Of a DNA stretch of 39,551 nucleotides, positions 25,052 through 33,203 are shown piece by piece. The translations under genes were made by a program, and so were the position numbers. How positions within the stretch are numbered: the stretch's first letter is position 1; the number at the start of each line of letters is the position of its first letter. Source of the stretch: an uncultured Bacteroidales bacterium (lineage in GTDB: Bacteria > Bacteroidota > Bacteroidia > Bacteroidales > F082); NCBI GenBank assembly GCA_946410535.1, contig CAMKAR010000001.1:1-39551 (forward strand), written 5' to 3'. Under the pieces are notes generated by a model. That model was not told the origin of the DNA, searched no databases, and was given only the letters and a program-made list of their open reading frames with translations.

Positions 25052-28000
25052 TTACTTCACAACGACCTTTTCCACAAGCACTTGAGTGCCGGTGGTGAGG
25101 TGGAGGAAGTAGACACCCTTGGCCATGCCATTGACATTGATTTGCTCAGTGCCTTTGGCGTTGCCATTGGCCACCATCTGGCCCATGCCGTTATACATCA
25201 CATAGCTGTATTCGGCATCGCCACCGTTGATATACAGCGTGCTGTTGACGGGGTTGGGATAGATGCTGAATTCGGCTGTGCTTTCCTCAACGCCGAGTTC
25301 GATTTCGGCGATGACGCATTCGGGAGTGCTGAGGCCGTCGGCATATTCAGCGACCACGCAGTACGTGTACTTGAGTTCCGAGAACAGCTCGTCGGTATAA
25401 GTCGTCTCGGCGGTCTGGGTCAATTCGATGCCGTTACGATAGATGATGTAGTTGATGGCGCCTTCTGGAGCGTCCCAAGTAAGGACGACGGTGCCAAGAT
25501 CCACATCGGCGGTCAGGTTCTCGACGGGGCTGTAGGTGCTCACAGGTTGGCCACCGGAGCAGTTGCAGTCAAACTCAAACAGCTGTCCGCCCGAAGGGTT
25601 GGAGCCTTGGTAGATGACGGTGCCGTCTTCATACTTGACGGTGAACGAGCATTCGCTTGCCCATTGGCCGGTAATCCAGCTCAGGGTAACATGGACGCCG
25701 TTGCCGATTTCGAGGGTGTAGTTGGCAGAGTAGCCTTCGGTGACGGTCAGGTTTTGCGAAGGTGTGCCATCGCTGAAGGCAACAACGAGTTGGTTGCCGT
25801 TCCAGCCGTCACCATAGCTGTCGTTGAGTTCGAAGATGACGTTGCAGGAATTTTTCAGGATGATGCTGCCTTCGGCGCTCAGGCCGCCATCGGCTTGCAG
25901 TGCGAAGCTGACGGGGATTTGTTGCGTCTCGGGGCAGTTGGCGTCGATTTGGATGTTGAACACACAGGTGGCCGTGCCGTCAGGATCGATGGTGCCCACC
26001 TCGATGGTGTTGCTCTCGATGGTGACATATTCGCTTTCGCAAGCGATGGTGGCGATGGCATTGGTGGCCATGTAGTGACCAATGTTCTTGAAGTTGGCCA
26101 CCAAGGTCACGGTCTCGCCGGGAACGAATCCGCCAGCCCACGAAACGTTGTCGTAGGCAAGGATGGCTTGTCCGGCGGTGATGTTGGCTCTTCCGTTCCA
26201 CGTTTGGCGACCATCGGTCATCTCGATGTCGATTTGGAAATTGGTGCCGTCTTCAACACCTTCGGCGATGATGAAGCTGAAAGCGTTCTCCAAGGTGATG
26301 GTCTCTTCGGCGGGCAAAACGCCAAATTCGGCGGTGTTGTGGGTGATGTTCATACGCTCGTCGGCGCAAGTCAAGGTGACGGCAGTGGTACCGTTGGTTG
26401 GGTCAACGCCGACGTTCTTGAAGGTTATGCTCAGGTTGGTTTCCTGGTTGACGGGGGCGAAGTTGGGCGTGTAGCCATTGATGGTCACGAAGGGGCCTTC
26501 GGCGGGCAGCACTTCCACGGGGATGATCTCGGTCATTTTGTTGTAGCCCATCACGGTAAGCGTGGCGGTGCCAACGGTGGTCATGGCCGGGAATTCGAGG
26601 GTGGCCGAGTTGTTGTTGATGTAGGACGAGGCAATCACTTCGCCGTCCATTGTCAGGGTGGCGATGCCGAAGTAGGTATCGTCGGCGGTCACTTCCAAGC
26701 TGCTCATGCCCAACATGAGGACCGAGGGGTTGCAGCTGGCCTTCATCTCACCCGGGTTGTCGGTGCGCACCATCAAGGTCGGGTCGCCGAAGAGGATCCA
26801 GGTGTCGTGGGTGTCGTAGCCTTGGCTGCCCGACATGTCGATGACGTTCAGGTTGCCATTCAATGAGGCGCCACCTAAGGTGTGGTTGAATTTGTCGGCA
26901 TTGTTCCATTCGCAAAGGATGTCGACCATTTCGTCTTGGCCGTACATGGGCGGGATCCAGGGTTGGCTCATCCATGAGAACATGCCGCCGATGGCACCGG
27001 TGGGAGCACCGGTCGAGTTGTCGGTGGCACGCATCCAAGCCTCGGCAAAGCATTCGCCGTTGGCGCCGCCGTAGTTGAACCTGCCGTTCAGGCAAGCCAC
27101 CGACCAGATGAAGGGCCACATGTTGTCGTTGACCAAGGCATTGACGTGGCTGGTGCTGTAGTTGGCCACGCCCCAGCTGGTTTCCGAACCGTGGTTGCAG
27201 TAGTTGATGATGCTCACGCCTTCGTTGATGGCATTGCTGATGCTGGTGGTGGAAGCGCCGCCTCCGCCGCCGTGCAGTTCGGTGACGTGTTCGTAGGTGT
27301 AGTGCTCAAGCGTGTCGCGGATGAGGTCGATGTGCTGATAGTCGTCTTCGCCGTAGTGACCGTTGCCGGCACCGATGTAGCCGATGCCCAAGCCCTTGTT
27401 GCCCCAAGTGATGGTGGCGGGGAGGTCGCGCTCGTAGTAAAGCACCTTGTTGACATGGTTGGCCACATGGGCGCTGGTTTGCACCGAGAAGCGGCCAATG
27501 AGGAGGTCGTCGTAGTGGTCGTTGCCTTCAATCTGGGCAAACCAGTTGTCGGAACGCTCGCCGCTCACCGAGTGGGGAGTGATGTGCTCGTAGTCGCCCA
27601 CAAACAACACAAAGGCCAAGTTGCGTTCCGGGTCGTTGTAGATGTTCTGGATGTAGGACTTGATTTGCGTGTCGCTGTTGCCGCCGGCTTCGGTGACGCT
27701 CACCATCGTGGTGGGACGGCCCGACTGGTTCTTCCAGGCCACGAACTCTTCCATGTCGGCCATGAACTGGTCGGCGCAAATCACCAACAGTTCGCCACGG
27801 TCGTCGACGAAGGAATATTTGGCTCCGTTTTGGCCGAAGTTGATGAAACGACGGTTGTAGGTCTGTTTCATCTCAGGATCCACCTTGCGGGTGCTCTTGT
27901 GGCTCACTTTGGGGTTCTCGCCGTTGTCGCTCACCTTTTCCATGCTGATGGTCAGGTGGTTGTAGACGCGCAAGGTCTTCGTCACGGGGTTGTAGGCGAA

Positions 28001-28513
28001 AGGTGTCACCACGATGTTCTGGCCACGGCAGTCGCGCAGGATGTAGGGAGCGTCCAAATGGGCTTGGGCGGCAGGATAGAAAGCGTTTTGGCTGTACATC
28101 TCGCCGTAGGTGTAAGGCACGGTGGCCGGGTCGATCTGGCGGCTGATGTTGCCTTTCGAAGGAGCAACCTCGACGTCGAAGTCGGTGTAGTCGCTCGAAG
28201 TGATGCTGACGCTCATCTCGGCCAAGTCGCCAATGAGGACCGGCACGGGGAATGAGGGCAGGTTAGGGGCACCCTGGTCTAACGACGTGGCCATCTTCGG
28301 AACGGAGACGACGTTTTCCACGCCATTGGGGGTGTTCACTCTTGTCAAGTAGAAGCCGCCCAACGAGAAGTCGACAACGACTTGATTCTCGCTGCTCGAA
28401 ACCAACTTGACCTCTGGACCAGCAGGATTGCTCTTGCTGATGCTCGTCCATTGTTGGGCAAAAGCCATGGCTGACATGGCCACCAACACGAGGGATAAAA
28501 ACAGTTTTTTCAT
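25052..28513 (-). CDS. Second gingipain-family (C25) cysteine protease with T9SS sorting tail
   Basis: 1153 residues from the ATG at 28513, which opens into a signal peptide (MKKLFLSLVLVAMSAMAFAQ). An in-frame ATG further upstream would precede the promoter at 28561-28554. The peptidase domain has catalytic H441 in YCNHGSETSW and C474 in VACLNG. It closely resembles the protease at 15958-19536 through the core (GAPTGAIGGMFSW, QDEMVDILCEW). Ig-like repeats follow, then a domain beginning FELNDSYGDGWNGNQ (about 893-985), a fibronectin-III-like domain and a T9SS type A tail (about 1084-1153, FSIYPNPVNSTLYI). The YGDGWNG domain replaces the FETGDF adhesin-like domain of the other two. Predicted surface or secreted protease; specificity unknown. 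Confidence 0.9.
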   Translation of the reverse strand: MKKLFLSLVLVAMSAMAFAQQWTSISKSNPAGPEVKLVSSSENQVVVDFSLGGFYLTRVNTPNGVENVVSVPKMATSLDQGAPNLPSFPVPVLIGDLAEMSVSITSSDYTDFDVEVAPSKGNISRQIDPATVPYTYGEMYSQNAFYPAAQAHLDAPYILRDCRGQNIVVTPFAYNPVTKTLRVYNHLTISMEKVSDNGENPKVSHKSTRKVDPEMKQTYNRRFINFGQNGAKYSFVDDRGELLVICADQFMADMEEFVAWKNQSGRPTTMVSVTEAGGNSDTQIKSYIQNIYNDPERNLAFVLFVGDYEHITPHSVSGERSDNWFAQIEGNDHYDDLLIGRFSVQTSAHVANHVNKVLYYERDLPATITWGNKGLGIGYIGAGNGHYGEDDYQHIDLIRDTLEHYTYEHVTELHGGGGGASTTSISNAINEGVSIINYCNHGSETSWGVANYSTSHVNALVNDNMWPFIWSVACLNGRFNYGGANGECFAEAWMRATDNSTGAPTGAIGGMFSWMSQPWIPPMYGQDEMVDILCEWNNADKFNHTLGGASLNGNLNVIDMSGSQGYDTHDTWILFGDPTLMVRTDNPGEMKASCNPSVLMLGMSSLEVTADDTYFGIATLTMDGEVIASSYINNNSATLEFPAMTTVGTATLTVMGYNKMTEIIPVEVLPAEGPFVTINGYTPNFAPVNQETNLSITFKNVGVDPTNGTTAVTLTCADERMNITHNTAEFGVLPAEETITLENAFSFIIAEGVEDGTNFQIDIEMTDGRQTWNGRANITAGQAILAYDNVSWAGGFVPGETVTLVANFKNIGHYMATNAIATIACESEYVTIESNTIEVGTIDPDGTATCVFNIQIDANCPETQQIPVSFALQADGGLSAEGSIILKNSCNVIFELNDSYGDGWNGNQLVVAFSDGTPSQNLTVTEGYSANYTLEIGNGVHVTLSWITGQWASECSFTVKYEDGTVIYQGSNPSGGQLFEFDCNCSGGQPVSTYSPVENLTADVDLGTVVLTWDAPEGAINYIIYRNGIELTQTAETTYTDELFSELKYTYCVVAEYADGLSTPECVIAEIELGVEESTAEFSIYPNPVNSTLYINGGDAEYSYVMYNGMGQMVANGNAKGTEQINVNGMAKGVYFLHLTTGTQVLVEKVVVK

Positions 28514-28553
28514 TTGTTGAAAATTTAAAAAGTTTGTTGTTCGATTAAAGGCG

Positions 28554-28561
28554 CAAAGATA
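28554..28561 (-). promoter_or_regulatory. -7 promoter box of the second C25 protease gene
   Basis: The minus strand reads TATCTTTG followed by C. It lies about 40 nt upstream of the ATG at 28513 with an AT-rich leader and no Shine-Dalgarno, as is usual in Bacteroidota. Confidence 0.6.
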
Positions 28562-28624
28562 CGAATCTTTTGCGGCTTGCTGCCCATTCATGGAAAATAA
28601 TTCTATCGAATCGTTTATTTTGTG

Positions 28625-28632
28625 TAATTTTG
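28625..28632 (+). promoter_or_regulatory. -7 promoter box of the TerB-DnaJ gene
   Basis: TAATTTTG followed by C matches TAnnTTTG, 26 nt before the ATG at 28659. It is divergent from the C25 promoter some 65 nt away. Confidence 0.55.
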
Positions 28633-28658
28633 CACCTCAAAACTGAATTAAAAAGGAT

Positions 28659-29393
28659 ATGGGATTTTTCTTGAAACTGATATTGACCGGCTTGGGCTGG
28701 TCTTTTGGCGGCCCCATCGGGGGCATCATCGGCTATGCCATTGGCAGTCTTTTCTCAAGCAACAGCCCTCGGGTGATTCGCTCGGAAGTGAACGAGCAAT
28801 TTGGCAACACTGAGGAGAAACGCGACTTCAACGTCACTCTCCTCGTGCTTTCGGCTGCCGTGATGAAAGCCGACGGCAACGTGAAGAAGTCGGAACTCGA
28901 CTATGTGAAACGTTTCTTCTTGCAGAACTTCGGGCAGGAACGCGCCGAGACTTACATCAAGATGCTGCGCGAAATCCTCGAAAAGGACTATAACCTTTAT
29001 GAGGTCAGCCAACAGGTGGGGCGTTACATGGATTATTCGTCGCGCCTGCAACTGCTTCATTACCTGTTTGGCATCGCCAATGCCGACGGCGCAATCTCGC
29101 AAGAGGAGCTGGGCGTCATCAACACGATTTCCGACTATATGGGCATCACCACGAGCGACTTCAATTCGGTGAAGGCCATGTTCATCAAGGAGACCGACAG
29201 CGCCTACAAGATTCTGGGCATCGACCCGTCGGCCACCGACGAGGAAGTGAAACGGGCCTATCGCGAGATGGCCAAGAAAAACCACCCCGACTTGGTGAGC
29301 AACCTCGGCGAAGAGGTCAGGCAGGCCGCCGAGAAGAAGTTCCAGGAAGTGAATGCGGCTTACGAAAGCATCAAGAAACAACGAGGTCTTTAA
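28659..29393 (+). CDS. DjlA-like TerB-DnaJ membrane-associated co-chaperone
   Basis: 244 residues. A glycine-rich hydrophobic N-terminus (about residues 1-30, LTGLGWSFGGPIGGIIGYAIGSLF) suggests membrane association. A TerB-like helical domain follows (about 55-170, VMKADGNVKKSELDYVKRFF and NADGAISQEEL), then a C-terminal J-domain (about 182-244). The J-domain has the HPD tripeptide (KNHPDLV) needed to stimulate DnaK ATPase. The layout is that of DjlA. It probably delivers membrane-proximal substrates to DnaK. Its stop codon lies inside a 46-bp perfect palindrome that acts as terminator. Confidence 0.88.
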   Translation: MGFFLKLILTGLGWSFGGPIGGIIGYAIGSLFSSNSPRVIRSEVNEQFGNTEEKRDFNVTLLVLSAAVMKADGNVKKSELDYVKRFFLQNFGQERAETYIKMLREILEKDYNLYEVSQQVGRYMDYSSRLQLLHYLFGIANADGAISQEELGVINTISDYMGITTSDFNSVKAMFIKETDSAYKILGIDPSATDEEVKRAYREMAKKNHPDLVSNLGEEVRQAAEKKFQEVNAAYESIKKQRGL

Positions 29394-29434
29394 ACGAAAA
29401 AAGGCAGCCGATCGGCTGCCTTTTTTCGTTTAAA
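29389..29434. terminator. 46-bp perfect palindrome, bidirectional terminator
   Basis: Positions 29389-29434 are a perfect palindrome centred on GATC (29410-29413). A GC-rich core is flanked by A6 and T6 runs, the form of a two-way intrinsic terminator. It closes the TerB-DnaJ gene (plus) and the Lys-gingipain-like gene (minus, stop at 29447). The TAA of the plus gene (29391-29393) is inside it. Confidence 0.92.
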
Positions 29435-29446
29435 GGCTAACTTCTA

Positions 29447-32400
29447 TTACTTCACCACGATCTTCTCCACGCGCACTTGCGTGCCGGTGGCGATGTGCAG
29501 GAAGTAGATGCCTTTGGCCATGTCGCTGACGTTGATTTGCTCAATGCCGTTGGCTTTGCCGTTGGCAACCATCTGGCCCATGCCGTTAAACATCGTGTAG
29601 GTGTATTCGGCCTCGCCGCTGATGGTCAACATGCTGCTGACGGGGTTGGGATAGACGCTCACGTTGTCGAGAGTGCTTTCCTCAACGCCGACGGTGCCCA
29701 TGCTGATGGTGACGGAGGCGGGAGCCGAGAAGCGGCCATTGCCGTCGGTGGCAACGACGCTGTAGGAATAAATGCCCTCGTTCACGAAGTCGGTGTAGGT
29801 GGTGCCGGCTTGGTTGGCAATCTCTTCGCCGTTGCGATAGATGATATACGAAGCTGCATCAGCCGAGGCAGTCCAAGTCAGGACGACAGCGCTTTCGTTC
29901 ACGTTAGCCACAAGGTCGGTGACGGGGTCAAGCGACAGAATGACGTTGGTGGGCGGGAACTGGATCTCGTCAACCCATGCGCAGTCGCTTCCATTGCTGA
30001 CGCTGCTGTCTTTCTTGTAGGTCCACTTGAAGGTGTGGGTGCCAGCGGTCACAGCGTAGGTTTCTTGGCTCCAAGCCACTTCGCCCGACCAGTTGCCTCT
30101 TTCTTGGTTGTCGATGTAGAAGAAGAGCTTGTCCCAACCGTTCTCCGACGAAACTTTCTTGTAGAAGCTGACATTGCCATCGGCAAGGATTTCAATGGTG
30201 AGGACGAGGTCGGTTTGCTGGTTGTCAGAGATGTAACCCGACTTGGCGCAGTAGGTGCCGGCATAGGCGTCGCTGTTCACAATGGACCAGTTGGCGTTGC
30301 CTGAGAAGGTCCAGTCGTACATGCTGAAGTCGCCAGTCTCAAAGCCTTCGATGATGTTGCCCACGGTGATGGTGTAAGTGCCGGAGGTTGAATAGTGGCC
30401 GGCGGTCACGATATAGTTGATTTCATAGGTCGAGCCGATTTCCACGGCGCTGTTAACGGTAATGCCGATAGATTGGTTGACGGTAGCACCAGCTTCGATG
30501 TTGCTGATTTCGAAGCTGTTGTTTTCCAAAGTAAGGTCGCTTGAGCTTGAGTAGATCTCGAGTATGGCATTCTCGGCATTGGCACCGCCGTTGTTGGCAA
30601 TGTCGAAAGTGATGGTGCCGTTGCCGCCAGGAGTGAGTTCGGTGTTGCTGATGTTGGCGATGGCAAACTCAGGGGCACCGAAGGTGAGGTCGAATCTGCC
30701 TTCCCAAACGTCGCTGCCCGAAGTGCAGGTCACGAAGAAGCGCACTCTGGTGCCGTTGGGGATGTTGACAGCGGTGTTGAAGTCGAAAGCATCGACAATG
30801 TCGTATGTGCCATCGGGAGCAATGCTGGGAACGGTGGCGGTGGTGTGGAGCAACTCAATGTATTCCGACTCGGTGCTCAGCTCGACATTGATGTTGTTGG
30901 CAGCCTCGATGCCGACGTTCTTCAGTCTGACGGTGGGAGCTACATAGGCACCGGTGACGAGAGGTTGGTCGCATTGCACGTTATCGACGGCGATATAGGC
31001 ACCTTCCATGGCGGCAGCAGGAATTTCGGTGACGTAAGGAACGTGTTGGGGATGGGTCACGCAAATGGTGACGTCGCCACTGCTAGTGACGGGATTGATA
31101 GCGATGTCGGCTGTGCCGCTTTCACCAATCATGCCAGCGCCATAGAGGAAACCGTCCTTGCTGATGCCGACGTAGGAACCCGGGGCAGCGCTGACAGTGA
31201 AGAAATCCATGCCGATAGGCAGCGTAGGCATGTGGCTGACAGTGTTTTCGGTGGGTTGGATGCGGAAGGGCAGGATGGAACCGTCACCTAAGGTGTGGTA
31301 GGCTTGCCAGCAGTAGAGGGTGCTGACATGGATATCGTAGCCAAGGGCTTGGGCAGCGTTGCCAGCCAAGTTGCCGATGAACATCATCGAAGTAACGGTG
31401 TTGTACATGTCGTCGGTCCACATGGCATCGTAGAAGCCCGTGGTGGTGATGCTGATGTCAGGCATTTGGCCGTTGGCTTGGCTGGTGGCGCCCACGCCAA
31501 AGTAGTAGTCGTTGAGCCAGTAGGTCGACGGGCAAGAACCGATGTAGGCATAGGCAGCCTTGTTTTCGGCACGCACCATGGCCTCGCCGAAGCAGGTGCC
31601 GCTGATACCCCAGTCGGCAGCCTCGCAGCAGTTACCCATGGCGAGGAAGTACTTGTGCTCGTTGGTCAGGTTGTTGACGTCGCTGACGGTGAATTGCGGG
31701 CCAGCCCAGCTGGTGTTGGAGCCGTGGGCGGTGTAGTTGGCGAAGCCGACGCCCTCGTTGAGGTGGCTGTAGCAGCCCGTGTATTGGCCGTGGCTGTATT
31801 CGTAAACGTTGGCGTAGCCATGCTCTTCGTTGTAGTAGTAGTTGGTGGCATACCAAATGGTGGGACGCCCCACAGTAACACCCCAACCGGAATCTTCACC
31901 AGCGATGAGCAGCACGTTGTTCAGGTAGCTCGGGTCGGGCATGGTGTATTGTTCATACTCCAAAGCCTTGTTGATCATGGCTTGCATCTGGGCAACGGTC
32001 TCGGCGGGGAAACGGCTGTGATACATGTCGGGGAACTCGTCGCCGTCGACGCTCGAATATTGAAGGTCGGTGACGCAGTGGGTCTCGCTACCCGTGGCAC
32101 TGGGGGCCACTTGGTTCTTGTCGCCCATAATCATCAGGAAGGTGGGGGCATCCTTGCTGTATTCGTCTTGGATGGCAGCGCGGATGGCAGCAGCGGTAGT
32201 GCCGATTTCGTCGGTGTATTTCACGTTGAGGTAGAAGCCCTTCTTGGTCTTCCATTCAAACCAAGGTTGCAGGCATTCCTCGAACATGCGGTCGGCGACG
32301 ACCAACATGTGGACGGGGTTCTGCCACAGGTCGGGATGCTCGTCGTACACGTCGTCGCGCCAGTTGAACATCTGGTCGTAGATGTTGGCGAAGTAGGGGC

Positions 32401-33058
32401 TGAAAGTGCGGGCAAACTCGTCGTAGGCAGCCGACTTGTCGTATTGCCCATAGCTCACTTCAACTTCGATGTCGTTGTAAACCTGGATGGTGTTGGTGGC
32501 AGCGTCGTATTGCACGGGATTCACCGTCAGGGCACCGATTTGGATGCCACGCATCGTGCCTTGGATTTGCACTTGGGCGATGGGACGGTTGACGAAACCT
32601 TTGGTGGCATAGGCCTTCTCGCTATAGGCAAAGGGCACTTCTTCGGGCTTTTGGTCCTTGCGGATCATGGGCTGCATCGGGGTGACCTTGTTGATGCCGT
32701 AGTCGGCCAATTTGTAGGTGCTGGTACTATAGCTCTTCACGTTGACGGTGAGGTCTTTCGCACCATAAGGAACAGCGATAAGCTTGTTGGCGGCAGGCAG
32801 CGAAGGTTCGCCGACGTTGCCGGAAGGGTAGGTGCCATCCATCGTGAGGGTGGAGAACATGCCCTTTTCGGTGTTCACTTCAGTAGCGTCGATGCTGCTG
32901 AACGAGAAGGTGGCGCTGAAGCCATCTTGCGAAACATTGGCGCACTTTTGCGCCGACTGTGCTCTGCCAAGCTCGATGTGCCCTTGGGCCACGGCTTGCG
33001 AGCCGACCAGCATACCTAACAACAGGAATGCCGAGGTGAGTAAATGAACTCTTTTCAT
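29447..33058 (-). CDS. Lys-gingipain-like (C25) protease with T9SS sorting tail
   Basis: 1203 residues. A signal peptide (to about residue 25, ending SQAVAQ) is followed by a pro-region and a C25 peptidase that is distinctly closer to Porphyromonas gingivalis Kgp than the other two C25 proteins here. It has ANYTAHGSNTSW (H445), AMGNCC (C478), GTCFGEAMVRAENKAAYAYIGS, then YWLNDYYFGVGA and YCWQAYHTLGDGSILPFR. T443 and D517 fall exactly where Kgp has T442 and D516, the residue that selects lysine at P1, so Lys-specific cleavage is predicted. An Ig-like region, a FETGDF adhesin-like domain (from about 905), a fibronectin-III-like domain and a T9SS tail (about 1133-1203) follow. The large haemagglutinin repeats of Kgp are absent. 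Confidence 0.92.
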   Translation of the reverse strand: MKRVHLLTSAFLLLGMLVGSQAVAQGHIELGRAQSAQKCANVSQDGFSATFSFSSIDATEVNTEKGMFSTLTMDGTYPSGNVGEPSLPAANKLIAVPYGAKDLTVNVKSYSTSTYKLADYGINKVTPMQPMIRKDQKPEEVPFAYSEKAYATKGFVNRPIAQVQIQGTMRGIQIGALTVNPVQYDAATNTIQVYNDIEVEVSYGQYDKSAAYDEFARTFSPYFANIYDQMFNWRDDVYDEHPDLWQNPVHMLVVADRMFEECLQPWFEWKTKKGFYLNVKYTDEIGTTAAAIRAAIQDEYSKDAPTFLMIMGDKNQVAPSATGSETHCVTDLQYSSVDGDEFPDMYHSRFPAETVAQMQAMINKALEYEQYTMPDPSYLNNVLLIAGEDSGWGVTVGRPTIWYATNYYYNEEHGYANVYEYSHGQYTGCYSHLNEGVGFANYTAHGSNTSWAGPQFTVSDVNNLTNEHKYFLAMGNCCEAADWGISGTCFGEAMVRAENKAAYAYIGSCPSTYWLNDYYFGVGATSQANGQMPDISITTTGFYDAMWTDDMYNTVTSMMFIGNLAGNAAQALGYDIHVSTLYCWQAYHTLGDGSILPFRIQPTENTVSHMPTLPIGMDFFTVSAAPGSYVGISKDGFLYGAGMIGESGTADIAINPVTSSGDVTICVTHPQHVPYVTEIPAAAMEGAYIAVDNVQCDQPLVTGAYVAPTVRLKNVGIEAANNINVELSTESEYIELLHTTATVPSIAPDGTYDIVDAFDFNTAVNIPNGTRVRFFVTCTSGSDVWEGRFDLTFGAPEFAIANISNTELTPGGNGTITFDIANNGGANAENAILEIYSSSSDLTLENNSFEISNIEAGATVNQSIGITVNSAVEIGSTYEINYIVTAGHYSTSGTYTITVGNIIEGFETGDFSMYDWTFSGNANWSIVNSDAYAGTYCAKSGYISDNQQTDLVLTIEILADGNVSFYKKVSSENGWDKLFFYIDNQERGNWSGEVAWSQETYAVTAGTHTFKWTYKKDSSVSNGSDCAWVDEIQFPPTNVILSLDPVTDLVANVNESAVVLTWTASADAASYIIYRNGEEIANQAGTTYTDFVNEGIYSYSVVATDGNGRFSAPASVTISMGTVGVEESTLDNVSVYPNPVSSMLTISGEAEYTYTMFNGMGQMVANGKANGIEQINVSDMAKGIYFLHIATGTQVRVEKIVVK

Positions 33059-33120
33059 TGTTGGAACTATTAAGTTGATACTAATTTGTTGTTTCTGTTT
33101 TTAGCACGAAAATCAAACCG

Positions 33121-33128
33121 CAAAAATA
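33121..33128 (-). promoter_or_regulatory. -7 promoter box of the Lys-gingipain-like gene
   Basis: The minus strand reads TATTTTTG followed by C, about 63 nt upstream of the ATG at 33058. It lies directly after the terminator of the upstream S41 peptidase gene. Confidence 0.55.
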
Positions 33129-33134
33129 GAAAAA

Positions 33135-33167
33135 TTTCCCGAAGTCTGTTCCAAAAACTTCGGGAAA
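33135..33167 (-). terminator. Terminator of the S41 peptidase gene
   Basis: An 11-bp inverted repeat (TTTCCCGAAGT / ACTTCGGGAAA) with an 11-nt loop. On the minus strand it is followed by a T-rich run. It lies 37 nt past the S41 stop. Confidence 0.7.
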
Positions 33168-33203
33168 TGTGTATTAATGGGAATGAAAAATTGTCGAAAT
33201 GGA

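Noticed and set aside
25043..26866. 607-codon open frame on the plus strand opposite the second C25 gene
   Set aside because: Translation is G/V/D-rich without domain features; the minus-strand gene is complete.
31295..33019. 574-codon open frame on the plus strand opposite the Lys-gingipain-like gene
   Set aside because: Same reason; the minus-strand protease aligns closely with Kgp.
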